From Bathymodiolus brooksi (lineage: Eukaryota; Mollusca; Bivalvia; Mytilida; Modiolidae): a stretch of 64,000 bases of DNA. The notes under the pieces were generated by a model. The model made no database searches and was not told the origin of the DNA. It saw only the letters and a program-made list of their open reading frames with translations. The DNA lies in assembly GCA_963680875.1 (NCBI GenBank), contig OY804577.1, positions 102,249,906-102,313,905 of the forward strand, in the 5' to 3' direction. This document shows, piece after piece, positions 14,901 to 28,205 of this stretch; the stretch's first letter is position 1; each line of letters starts with the position of its first letter. Both the position numbers and the translations under genes were made by a program.

Positions 14901-17900
14901 TTCTATTGATGATTATGAGGTTGAACAAATGGACGAAGTATTTAAACCTTGGTAGTCTTCAGCTGGTCTATAGATGATTATGAGGTAGAACAAAGGGACG
15001 AAGTATTTAAACCTTGGTAGTCTTCAGCTGTTCTATTGATGATTATGAGGTAGAACAAAGGGACGAAGTATTTAAACCTTGGTAGTCTTCAGCTGTTCTA
15101 TAGACGATTATGAGGTAGAACAAAGGGACGAAGTATTTAAACCTTGGTAGTCTTCAGCTGTTCTATTGATGATTATGAGGTTGAACAAATGGACGAAGTA
15201 TTTAAACCTTGGTAGTCTTCAGCTGTTCTATAGATGATTATGAGATTTAACAAATGGACGAAGTATTTAAACCTTGGTAGTCTTCAGCTGTTCTATTGAT
15301 GATTATGAGGTTGAACAAATGGACGAAGTATGTAAACCTTGGTAGTCTTCAGCTGTTCTATAGATGATTATGAGATTTAACAAATGGACGAAGTATTTAA
15401 ACCTTGGTAGTCTTCAGCTGTTCTATAGATGATTATGAGGATGAACAAAGGGACGAAGTATTTAAACCTTGGTAGTCTTCAGCTGTTCTATAGATGATTA
15501 TGAGGTTGAACAAAGGGACGAAGTATTTAAACCTTGGTAGTCTTCAGCTGTTCTATAGATGATTATGAGATTTAACAAATGGACGAAGTATTTAAACCTT
15601 GGTAGTCTTCAGCTGTTCTATTGATGATTATGAGGTTGAACAAAGGGACGAAGTATTTAAACCTTAGTAGTCTTCAGCTGTTCTATAGATGATTATGAGG
15701 TTGAACAAAGGGACGAAGTATTTAAACCTTGGTAGTCTTCAGCTGTTCTATTTATGATTATGAGGTTGAACAAAGGGACGAAGTATTTAAACCTTGGTAG
15801 TCTTCAGCTGTTCTATTGATGATTATGTGGTTGAACAAATGGACGAAGTATTTAAACCTTGGTAGTCTTCAGCTGTTCTATTGATGATTATGAGGTTGAA
15901 CAAAGGGACGAAGTATTTAAACCTTGGTAGTCTTCAGCTGTTCTATTGATGATTATGAGGTTGAACAAAGGGACGACGTATTTAAACCTTGGTAGTCTTC
16001 AGCTGTTCTATTGATGATTATGAGGTTGAACAACTGGACGAAGAATTTAAGCCTTTGTAGTCTTCAGCTGTTCTATAGATGATTATGAGGTAGAACAAAG
16101 GGACGAAGTATTTAAACCTTGGTAATCTTCAGCTGTTCTATAGACGATTATGAGGTAGAACAAAGGGACGAAGTATTTAAACCTTGGTAGTCTTCAGCTG
16201 TTCTATTGATGATTATTAGGTTGAACAAATGGACGAAGTATTTAAACCTTGGTAGTCTTCAGCTGTTCTATAGATGATTATGAGATTTAACAAATGGACG
16301 AAGTATTTAAACCTTGGTAGTCTTCAGCTGTTCTATAGATGATTATGAGGATGAACAAAGGGACGAAGTATTTAAACCTTGGTAGTCTTCAGCTGTTCTA
16401 TAGATGATTATGAGGTTGAACAAAGGGACGAAGTATTTAAACCTTGGTAGTCTTCAGCTGTTCTATAGATGATTATGAGATTTAACAAATGGACGAAGTA
16501 ATTAAATCTTGGTAGTCTTCAGCTGTTCTATTGATGATTATGAGATTTAACAAATGGACGAAGTATTTAAACCTTGGTAGTCTTCAGCTGTTCTATAGAT
16601 GATTATGAGGATGAACAAAGGGACGAAGTATTTAAACCTTGGTAGTCTTCAGCTGTTCTATAGATGATTATGAGGTTGAACAAAGGGACGAAGTATTTAA
16701 ACCTTGGTAGTCTTCAGCTGTTCTATTGATGATTATGAGATTTAACAAATGGACGAAGAATTTAAGCCTTGGTAGTCTTCAGCTGTTCTATTGATGATTA
16801 TGAGGTTGAACAAAGGGACGAAGTATTTAAACCTTAGTAGTCTTCAGCTGTTCTATAGATGATTATGAGGTTGAACAAAGGGACGAAGTATTTAAACCTT
16901 GGTAGTCTTCAGCTGTTCTATAGATGATTATGAGGTTGAACTAAGAGACGAAGTATTTAAACCTTGGTAGACTTCAGCTGTTCTATAGATGATGATGAGA
17001 TTGAACAAATGGACGAAGTATTTAAATCTTGGTAGTCTTCAGCTGTTCTATTGATGATTATGAGGTTGAACAAAGGGACGAAGTATTTAAACCTTGGTAG
17101 TCTTCAGCTGTTCTATTGATGATTATGAGGTTGAACAAAGGGACGAAGTATTTAAACCTTGGTAGTCTTCAGCTGTTCTATTGATGATTTTGAGGTTGAA
17201 CAAATGGACGAAGTATTTAAACCTTAGTAGTCTTCAGCTGTTCTATAGATGATTATGAGGTTGAACAAAGGGACGAAGTATTTAAACCTTGGTAGTCTTC
17301 AGCTGTTCTATTGATGATTATGTGGTTGAACAAAGGGACGAAGTATTTAAACCTTGGTAGTCTTCAGCTGTTCTATTGATGATTATAAGGTTGAACAAAG
17401 GGACGAATTATTTAAACCTTGGTAGTCTTCAGCTGTTCTATTGATGATTATGAGGTTGAACAAAGGGACGACGTATTTAAACCTTGGTAGTCTTCAGCTG
17501 TTCTATTGATGATTATGAGGTTGAACAACTGGACGAAGTATTTAAGCCTTGGTAGTCTTCAGCTGTCCTATAGATGATTATGAGGTAGAACAAAGGGACG
17601 AAGTATTTAAACCTTGGTAATCTTCAGCTGTTCTATAGACGATTATGAGGTAGAACAAAGGGACGAAGTATTTAAACCTTGGTAGTCTTCAGCTGTTCTA
17701 TTGATGATTATGAGGTTGAACAAATGGACGAAGTATTTAAACCTTGGTAGTCTTCAGCTGTTCTATAGATGATTATGAGATTTAACAAATGGACGAAGTA
17801 TTTAAACCTTGGTAGTCTTCAGCTGTTCTATTGATGATTATGAGGTTGAACAAAGGGACGAAGTATTTAAACCTTGGTAGTCTTCAGCTGTTCTATAGAT

Positions 17901-18499
17901 GATTATGAGATTTAACAAATGCACGAAGTATTTAAACCTTGGTAGTCTTCAGCTGTTCTATAGATGATTATGAGGATGAACAAAGGGACGAAGTATTTAA
18001 ACCTTGGTAGTCTTCAGCTGTTCTATAGATGATTATGAGGTTGAACAAAGGGACGAAGTATTTAAACCTTGGTAGTCTTCAGCTGTTCTATAGATGATTA
18101 TGAGATTTAACAAATGGACGAAGTATTTAAGCCTTGGTAGTCTTCAGCTGTTCTATTGATGATTATGAGGTTGAACAAAGGGACGAAGTATTTAAACCTT
18201 GGTAGTCTTCAGCTGTTCTATAGATGATTATGAGGTTGAACAAAGGGACGAAGTATTTAAACCTTGGTAGTCTTCAGCTGTTCTATAGATGATTATGAGG
18301 TTGAACTAAGAGACGAAGTATTTAAACCTTGGTAGACTTCAGCTGTTCTATAGATGATGATGATATTGAACAAATGGACGAAGTATTTAAATCTTGGTAG
18401 TCTTCAGCTGTTCTATTGATGATTATGAGGTTGAACAAAGGGACGAAGTATTTAAACCTTGGTAGTCTTCAGCTGTTCTATTGATGATTATGAGGTTGA

Positions 18500-21400
18500 A
18501 CAAAGGGGCGAAGTATTTAAACATTGGTAGTCTTCAGGTGTTCTATTGATGATTATGAGGTTGAACAAAGGGACGAAGTATTTAAACCTTGGTATTATTC
18601 AGCTGTTCTATAGATGATAATGAGGTTGAACAAAGGGACGAAGTATTTAAACCTTGGTAGTCTTCAGCTGTTCTATTGATGATTATGAGGTTGAACAAAG
18701 GGACGAGGTATTTAAACCTTGGTTGTCTTTAGCTGTTCTATAGATGATTATGAGGTTGAACAAAGGGACGAAGTATTTAAACCTTGGTAGTCTTCAGCTG
18801 TTCTATTGATGATTATGAGGTTGAACAAAGGGACGACGTATTTAAATCTTGGTAGTCTTCAGCTGTTCTATTGATGATTATGAGGTTGAACAAATGGACG
18901 AAGTATTTAAACCTTGGTAGTCTTCAGCTGTTCTATTGATGATTATGAGGTTGAACAAATGGACGAAGTATATAAACCTTGGTAGTCTTCAGCTGTTCTA
19001 TTGATGATTATGAGGTTGAACAAAGGGACGAAGTATTTAAACCTTGGTAGTCTTCAGCTGTTATATTGATGATTATGAGGTTGAACAAATGGACGAAGTA
19101 TTTAAATCTTGGTAGTCTTCAGCTGTTCTATTGATGATTATGAGGTTGAACAAAGGGACGAAGTATTTAAACCTTGGTAGTCTTCAGCTGTTCTATAGAT
19201 GATTATGAGGTTGAACAAATGGACGAAGTATTTAAACCTTGGTAGTCTTCAGCTTTTCTATAAATGATTATGAGGTTGAACAAAGGGACGAAGTATTTAA
19301 ACCTTGGTAGTCTTCAGCTGTTCTATAGATGATTATGAGTTTGAACAAATGGACGAAGTATTTAAACCTTGGTAGTCTTCAGCTCTTCTATTGATGATTA
19401 TGAGGTTGAACAAAGGGACGAAGTATTTAAACCTTGGTAGTCTTCAGCTGTTCTATTGATGATTATGAGGTTGAACAAAGGGACGAAGTATTTAAACCTT
19501 GGTAGTCTTCAGCTGTTCTATTGATGATTATGAGGTTGAATAAAGGGACGAAGTATTTAAACCTTGGTAGTCTTCAGCTGTTCTATTGATGATTATGAGG
19601 TTGAACAAATGGACGAAGTATTTAAACCTTGGAAGTCTTCAGCTGTTCTATAGATGATTATGAGGTAGAACAAAGGGACGAAGTATTTAAACCTTGGTAG
19701 TCTTCAGCTGTTCTATAGATGATTATGAGGTTGAACAAAGGGATGAAGTATTTAAACCTTGGTAGTCTTCAGCTGTTCTATTGATGATTATGAGGTTGAA
19801 CAAAGGGACGAAGTATTTAAACCTTGGTAGTCTTCAGCTGTTCTATAGATGATTATGAGGTTGAACAAAGGGACGAAGTATTTAAACCTTGGTAGTCTTC
19901 AGCTGTTCTATAAATGATTATGAGGTTGAACAAAGGGACGAAGTATTTAAACCTTGGTAGTCTTCAGCTGTTCTATAGATGATTATGAGGTTGAACATAA
20001 GGACGAAGTATTTAAACCTTGGTAGTCTTCAGATCTTCTATTGATGATTATGAGGTTGAACAAAGGGACGAAGTATTTAAACCTTGGTAGTCTTCAGCTG
20101 TTCTATTGATGAATATGAGGTTGAACAAAGGGACGAAGTATTTAAAACTTGGTAGTCTTCAGCTGTTCTATTGATGATTATGAGGTTGAACAAAGGGACG
20201 AAGTATTTAAACCTTGGTAGTCTTCAGCTGTTCTATTGATGATTATGAGGTTGAACAAATGGACGAAGTATTTAAACATTGGAAGTCTTCAGCTGTTCTA
20301 TAGATGATTATGAGGTAGAACAAAGGGACGAAGTATTTAAACCTTGGTAGTCTTCAGCTGTTCTATAGATGATTATGAGGTTGAACAAATGGACGAAGTA
20401 TTTAAACCTTGGTAGTCTTCAGCTGTTCTATAAATGATTATGAGGATGAACAAAGGGACGAAGTATTTAAACCTTGGTAGTCTTCAGCTGTTCTATAGAT
20501 GATTATGAGTTTGAACAAATGGACGAAGTATTTAAACCTTGGTAGTCTTCAGCTCTTCTATTGATGATTATGAGGTTGAACAAAGGGACGAAGTATTTAA
20601 ACCTTGGTAGTCTTCAGCTGTTCTATTGATGATTATGAGGTTGAACAAAGGGACGAAGTATTTAAACCTTGGTAGTCTTCAGCTGTTCTATTGATGATTA
20701 TGAGGTTGAACAAAGGGACGAAGTATTTAAACCTTGGTAGTCTTCAGCTGTTCTATTGATGATTATGAGGTTGAACAAAGGGACGAAGTATTTAAACCTT
20801 GGAAGTCTTCAGCTGTTCTATAGATGATTATGAGGTAGAACAAAGGGACGAAGTATTTAAACCTTGGTAGTCTTCAGCTGTTCTATAGATGATTATGAGG
20901 TTGAACAAAGGGACGAAGTATTTAAACCTTGGTAGTCTTCAGCTGTTCTATTGATGATTATGAGGTTGAACAAAGGGACGAAGCATTTAAACCTTGGTAG
21001 TCTTCAGCTGTTCTATTGATGATTATGAGGTTGAACAAAGGGACGAAGTATTTAAATCTTGGTACTCTTCAGCTGTTCTATAAATGATTATGAGGTTGAA
21101 CAAAGGGACGAAGTATTTAAACCTTGGTAGTCTTCAGCTGTTCTATAGATGATTATGAGGTTGAACAAAGGGACGAAGTATTTAAACCTTGGTAGTCTTC
21201 AGCTGTTCTATTGATGATTATGAGGTAGAACAAAGGGACGAAGTATTTAAACCTTGGTAGTCTTCAGCTGTTCTATAGATGATTATGAGGTAGAACAAAG
21301 GGACGAAGTATTTAAACCTTGGTAGTCTTCAGCTGTTCTATTGATGATTATGAGGTTGAACAAAGGGACGAAGTATTTAAACCTTGGTAGTCTTCAGCTG

Positions 21401-21500
21401 TTCTATTGATGATTATGAGGATGAACAAAGGGACGAAGTATTTAAACCTTGGTAGTCTTCAGCTGTTCTATAGATGATTATGAGGTTGAACAAAGGGACG
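18500..21500 (+). repeat. Satellite zone II, fairly uniform monomers with 8-, 10- and 18-monomer spacing
   Basis: Neither the GATTTAAC class of zone I nor the GATTTCAC class of zone III is present here. Most monomers end GGTTGAACAAAGGG. Rare markers still show block copying: GAGTTTGAAC near 19,339 and 20,509 (1,170 bp, 18 monomers), and TTGGAAGTC at 19,631, 20,281 and 20,801 (10 and 8 monomers apart). The limits are approximate because they are defined by the absence of flanking-zone markers. Confidence 0.6.
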
Positions 21501-21509
21501 AAGTATTTA

Positions 21510-24500
21510 AACCTTGGTAGTCTTCAGCTGTTCTATAGATGATTATGAGGTTGAACAAAGGGACGAAGTATTTAAACCTTGGTAGTCTTCAGCTGTTCTA
21601 TAGATGATGATGAGATTGAACAAATGGACGAAGTATTTAAACCTTGGTAGTCTTCAGCTGTTCTATTGATGATTATGAGGTTGAACAAAGGGACGAAGTA
21701 TTTAAATCTTGGTAGTCTTCAGCTGTTCTATAGATGATTATGAGGTTGAACAAAGGGACGAAGTATTTAAACCTTGGTAGTCTTCAGCTGTTCTATAGAT
21801 GATTATGCGGTTGAACAAAGGGACGAAGTATTTAAACCTTGGTAGTCTTCAGCTGTTCTATTGATGATTATGAGGTTGAACAAAGGGACGACGTATTTAA
21901 ACCTTGGTAGTCTTCAGCTGTTCTATAGATGATTATGAGGTTGAACTAAGAGACGAAGTATTTAAACCTTGGTAGTCTTCAGCTGTTCTATTGATGATTA
22001 TGAGGTTGAACAAATGGACGAAGTATTTAAACCTTGGTAGTCTTCAGCTGTTCTATAGATGATTATGAGGTTGAACAAAGGGACGAAGTATTTAAACCTT
22101 GGTAGTCTTCAGCTGTTCTATAGATGATTATGAGGTTGAACAAATGGACGAAGTATTTAAACCTTGGTATTCTTCAGCTGTTCTATTGATGATTATGAGA
22201 TTGAACAAATGGACGAAGTATTTAAACCTTGGTAGTCTTCAGCTGTTCTATTGATGATTATGAGGTTGAACAAATGGACGAAGTATTTAAACCTTGATAG
22301 TCTTCAGCTGTTCTATTGATGATTATGAGGATGAACAAAGAGACGAAGTATTTAAACCTTGGTAGTCTTCAGTTGTTCTATTGATGATTATGAGGTTGAA
22401 CAAATGGACGAAGTATTTAAATCTTGGTAGTCTTTAGCTGTTCTATAGATGATTATGAGGTTGAACAAAGGGACGAAGTATTTAAACCTTGGTAGTCTTC
22501 AGCTGTTCTATTGATGATTATGAGGTTGAACAAAGGGACGAAGTATTTAAACCTTGGTAGTCTTCAGCTGTTCTATTGATAATTATGAGGTTGAACAAAG
22601 GGACGAAGTATTTAAACCATGGTAGTCTTCAGCTGTTCTATTGATGATTATGAGGTTGAACAAAGGGACGACGTATTTAAACCTTGGTAGTCTTCAGCTG
22701 TTCTATTGATGATTATGAGGTTGAACAAAGGGACGAAGTATTTAAACCTTCGTAGTCTTCAGCTGTTCTATTGATGATTATGAGGTTGAACAAAGGGACG
22801 AAGTATTTAAACCTTGGTAGTCTTCAGCTGTTCAATTGATGATGATGAGGTTGAACAAATGGACGAAGTATTTAAACCTTGGTAGTCTTCAGCTGTTCTA
22901 TTGATGATTATGAGGATGAACAAAGGGATGAAGTATTTAAACCTTGGTAGTCTTCAGCTGTTCTATAGATGATTATGAGGTTGAACAAAGGGACGAAGTA
23001 TTTAAACCTTGGTAGTCTTCAGCTGTTCTATAGATGATTATGAGATTTCACAAATGGACGAAGTATTTAAACCTTGGTAGTCTTCAGCTGTTCTATAGAT
23101 GATTATGAGGTTGAACAAAGGGACGAAGTATTTAAACCTTGGTAGTCTTCAGCTGTTCTATAGATGATTATGAGATTTCACAAATGGACGAAGTATTTAA
23201 ACCTTGGTAGTCTTCAGCTGTTCTATAGATGATTATGAGGTTGAACAAAGGGACGAAGTATTTAAACCTTGGTAGTCTTCAGCTGTTCTATAGATGATGA
23301 TGAGATTGAACAAATGGACGAAGTATTTAAACCTTGGTAGTCTTCAGCTGTTCTATTGATGATTATGAGGTTGAACAAAGGGACGAAGTATTTAAATCTT
23401 GGTAGTCTTCAGCTGTTCTATAGATGATTATGAGGTTGAACAAAGGGACGAAGTATTTAAACCTTGGTAGTCTTCAGCTGTTCTATAGATGATTATGCGG
23501 TTGAACAAAGGGACGAAGTATTTAAACCTTGGTAGTCTTCAGCTGTTCTATTGATGATTATGAGGTTGAACAAAGGGACGACGTATTTAAACCTTGGTAG
23601 TCTTCAGCTGTTCTATAGATGATTATGAGGTTGAACTAAGAGACGAAGTATTTAAACCTTGGTAGTCTTCAGCTGTTCTATTGATGATTATGAGGTTGAA
23701 CAAATGGACGAAGTATTTAAACCTTGGTAGTCTTCAGCTGTTCTATTGATGATTATGAGGTTGAACAAAGGGACGAAGTATTTAAACCTTGGTAGTCTTC
23801 AGCTGTTCTATAGATGATTATGAGGTTGAACAAATGGACGAAGTATTTAAACCTTGGTATTCTTCAGCTGTTCTATTGATGATTATGAGATTGAACAAAT
23901 GGACGAAGTATTTAAACCTTGGTAGTCTTCAGCTGTTCTATTGATGATTATGAGGTTGAACAAATGGACGAAGTATTTAAACCTTGATAGTCTTCAGCTG
24001 TTCTATTGATGATTATGAGGATGAACAAAGAGACGAAGTATTTAAACCTTGGTAGTCTTCAGTTGTTCTATTGATGATTATGAGGTTGAACAAATGGACG
24101 AAGTATTTAAATCTTGGTAGTCTTCAGCTGTTCTATAGATGATTATGAGGTTGAACAAAGGGACGAAGTATTTAAACCTTGGTAGTCTTCAGCTGTTCTA
24201 TTGATGATTATGAGGTTGAACAAAGGGACGAAGTATTTAAACCTTGGTAGTCTTCAACTGTTCTATTGATAATTATGAGGTTGAACAAAGGGACGAAGTA
24301 TTTAAACCTTGGTAGTCTTCAGCTGTTCTATTGATGATTATGAGGTTGAACAAAGGGACGACGTATTTAAACCTTGGTAGTCTTCAGCTGTTCTATTGAT
24401 GATTATGAGGTTGAACAAAGGGACGAAGTATTTAAACCTTCGTAGTCTTCAGCTGTTCTATTGATGATTATGAGGTTGAACAAAGGGACGAAGTATTTAA

Positions 24501-24845
24501 ACCTTGGTAGTCTTCAGCTGTTCAATTGATGATGATGAGGTTGAACAAATGGACGAAGTATTTAAACCTTGGTAGTCTTCAGCTGTTCTATTGATGATTA
24601 TGAGGATGAACAAAGGGATGAAGTATTTAAACCTTGGTAGTCTTCAGCTGTTCTATAGATGATTATGAGGTTGAACAAAGGGACGAAGTATTTAAACCTT
24701 GGTAGTCTTCAGCTGTTCTATAGATGATTATGAGATTTCACAAATGGACGAAGTATTTAAACCTTGGTAGTCTTCAGCTGTTCTATAGATGATTATGAGG
24801 TTGAACAAAGGGACGAAGTATTTAAACCTTGGTAGTCTTCAGCTG
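21510..24845 (+). repeat. 26-monomer (1,690-bp) tandem higher-order repeat, two copies
   Basis: Rare variants recur at an offset of exactly 1,690 bp: TTATGCGG at 21,807/23,497, GAACTAAGAGAC at 21,941/23,631, CCTTGATAGTC at 22,297/23,987, AAACCTTCGTAG at 22,751/24,441 and GATTTCAC at 23,044/24,734. Differences between the copies are few, for example AAACCATGG near 22,616 against AAACCTTGG, and TCTTTAGC near 22,430 against TCTTCAGC. The match fails left of about 21,500 and right of about 24,845. Partial further copies follow at 16- and 24-monomer offsets (AAACCTTCGTAG at 25,481 and 27,041). Confidence 0.85.
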
Positions 24846-27800
24846 TTCTATAGATGATGATGAGATTGAACAAATGGACGAAGTATTTAAACCTTGGTAG
24901 TCTTCAGCTGTTCTATTGATGATTATGAGGTTGAACAAAGGGACGAAGTATTTAAATCTTGGTAGTCTTCAGCTGTTCTATAGATGATTATGAGGTTGAA
25001 CAAAGGGACGAAGTATTTAAACCTTGGTAGTCTTCAGCTGTTCTATAGATGATTATGCGGTTGAACAAAGAGACGAAGTATTTAAACCTTGGTAGTCTTC
25101 AGTTGTTCTATTGATGATTATGAGGTTGAACAAATGGACGAAGTATTTAAATCTTGGTAGTCTTCAGCTGTTCTATAGATGATTATGAGGTTGAACAAAG
25201 GGACGAAGTATTTAAACCTTGGTAGTCTTCAGCTGTTCTATTGATGATTATGAGGTTGAACAAAGGGACGAAGTATTTAAACCTTGGTAGTCTTCAGCTG
25301 TTCTATTGATAATTATGAGGTTGAACAAAGGGACGAAGTATTTAAACCTTGGTAGTCTTCAGCTGTTCTATTGATGATTATGAGGTTGAACAAAGGGACG
25401 ACGTATTTAAACCTTGGTAGTCTTCAGCTGTTCTATTGATGATTATGAGGTTGAACAAAGGGACGAAGTATTTAAACCTTCGTAGTCTTCAGCTGTTCTA
25501 TTGATGATTATGAGGTTGAACAAAGGGACGAAGTATTTAAACCTTGGTAGTCTTCAGCTGTTCAATTGATGATGATGAGGTTGAACAAATGGACGAAGTA
25601 TTTAAACCTTGGTAGTCTTCAGCTGTTCTATTGATGATTATGAGGATGAACAAAGGGATGAAGTATTTAAACCTTGGTAGTCTTCAGCTGTTCTATAGAT
25701 GATTATGAGGTTGAACAAAGGGACGAAGTATTTAAACCTTGGTAGTCTTCAGCTGTTCTATAGATGATTATGAGATTTCACAAATGGACGAAGTATTTAA
25801 ACCTTGGTAGTCTTCAGCTGTTCTATAGATGATTATGAGGTTGAACAAATGGACGAAGTATTTAAACCTTGGTAGTCTTCAGCTGTTCTATAGATGATGA
25901 TGAGATTGAACAAATGGACGAAGTATTTAAACCTTGGTAGTCTTCAGCTGTTCTATTGATGATTATGAGGTTGAACAAAGGGACGAAGTATTTAAATCTT
26001 GGTAGTCTTCAGCTGTTCTATAGATGATTATGAGGTTGAACAAAGGGACGAAGTATTTAAACCTTGGTAGTCTTCAGCTGTTCTATAGATGATTATGCGG
26101 TTGAACAAAGGGACGAAGTATTTAAACCTTGGTAGTCTTCAGCTGTTCTATTGATGATTATGAGGTTGAACAAAGGGACGACGTATTTAAACCTTGGTAG
26201 TCTTCAGCTGTTCTATAGATGATTATGAGGTTGAACTAAGAGACGAAGTATTTAAACCTTGGTAGTCTTCAGCTGTTCTATTGATGATTATGAGGTTGAA
26301 CAAATGGACGAAGTATTTAAACCTTGGTAGTCTTCAGCTGTTCTATAGATGATTATGAGGTTGAACAAAGGGACGAAGTATTTAAATCTTGGTAGTCTTC
26401 AGCTGTTCTATAGATGATTATGAGGTTGAACAAATGGACGAAGTATTTAAACCTTGGTATTCTTCAGCTGTTCTATTGATGATTATGAGATTGAACAAAT
26501 GGACGAAGTATTTAAACCTTGGTAGTCTTCAGCTGTTCTATTGATGATTATGAGGTTGAACAAATGGACGAAGTATTTAAACCTTGATAGTCTTCAGCTG
26601 TTCTATTGATGATTATGAGGATGAACAAAGAGACGAAGTATTTAAACCTTGGTAGTCTTCAGTTGTTCTATTGATGATTATGAGGTTGAACAAATGGACG
26701 AAGTATTTAAATCTTGGTAGTCTTCAGCTGTTCTATAGATGATTATGAGGTTGAACAAAGGGACGAAGTATTTAAACCTTGGTAGTCTTCAGCTGTTCTA
26801 TTGATGATTATGAGGTTGAACAAAGGGACGAAGTATTTAAACCTTGGTAGTCTTCAGCTGTTCTATTGATAATTATGAGGTTGAACAAAGGGACGAAGTA
26901 TTTAAACCTTGGTAGTCTTCAGCTGTTCTATTGATGATTATGAGGTTGAACAAAGGGACGACGTATTTAAACCTTGGTAGTCTTCAGCTGTTCTATTGAT
27001 GATTATGAGGTTGAACAAAGGGACGAAGTATTTAAACCTTCGTAGTCTTCAGCTGTTCTATTGATGATTATGAGGTTGAACAAAGGGACGAAGTATTTAA
27101 ACCTTGGTAGTCTTCAGCTGTTCAATTGATGATTATGAGGTTGAACAAATGGACGAAGTATTTAAACCTTGGTAGTCTTCAGCTGTTCTATTGATGATTA
27201 TGAGGATGAACAAAGGGACGAAGTATTTAAACCTTGGTAGTCTTCAGCTGTTCTATAGATGATTATGAGGTTGAACAAAGGGACGAAGTATTTAAACCTT
27301 GGTAGTCTTCAGCTGTTCTATAGATGATTATAATATTTCACAAATCGACGAAGTATTTAAACCTTGGTAGTCTTCAGCTGTTCTATAGATGATTATGAGG
27401 TTGAACAAAGGGACGAAGTATTTAAACCTTGGTAGTCTTCAGCTGTTCTATAGATGATGATGAGATTGAACAAATGGACGAAGTATTTAAACCTTGGTAG
27501 TCTTCAGCTGTTCTATTGATGATTATGAGGTTGAACAAAGGGACGAAGTATTTAAATCTTGGTAGTCTTCAGCTGTTCTATAGATGATTATGCGGTTGAA
27601 CAAAGGGACGAAGTATTTAAACCTTGGTAGTCTTCAGCTGTTCTATTGATGATTATGAGGTTGAACAAAGGGACGACGTATTTGAACCTTGGTAGTTTTC
27701 AGCTGTTCTATAGATGATTATGAGGTTGAACTAAGAGACGAAGTATTTAAACCTTGGTAGTCTTCAGCTGTTCTATTGATGATTATGAGGTTGAACAAAT

Positions 27801-28205
27801 GGACGAAGTATTTAAACCTTGGTAGTCTTCAGCTGTTCTATAGATGATTATGAGGTTGAACAAAGGGACGAAGTATTTAAACCTTGGTAGTCTTCAGCTG
27901 TTCTATAGATGATTATGAGGTTGAACAAATGGACGAAGTATTTAAACCTTGATATTCTTCAGCTGTTCTATTGATGATTATGAGATTGAACAAATGGACG
28001 AAGTATTTAAACCTTGGTAGTCTTCAGCTGTTCTATTGATGATTATGAGGTTGAACAAATGGACGAAGTATTTAAACCTTGATAGTCTTCAGCTGTTCTA
28101 TTGATGATTATGAGGATGAACAAAGAGACGAAGTATTTAAACCTTGGTAGTCTTCAGTTGTTCTATTGATGATTATGAGGTTGAACAAATGGACGAAGTA
28201 TTTAA

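Larger units (their letters stand above)
1..18500 (+). repeat. Satellite zone I, marked by GATTTAAC, AGCGTTCT and AAAGAACG variants
   Basis: This part of the array carries monomer classes that are rare or absent further right. GAGATTTAAC recurs from about 36 to 18,102 and then appears only once more, near 45,410. The 64-bp AGCGTTCT monomer occurs near 793, 2,027, 3,584, 4,687, 6,703, 9,563, 11,969 and 13,921. Monomers with ACAAAAGAACG come in pairs 390 bp apart (for example near 5,298/5,688, 10,171/10,561 and 12,579/12,969). The 67-bp GTATGTTT form is also confined here (about 6,291, 9,086, 11,166, 11,493, 13,573). The spacings are close to whole multiples of 65, which shows copying of multi-monomer blocks. 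The right boundary is approximate. Confidence 0.8.
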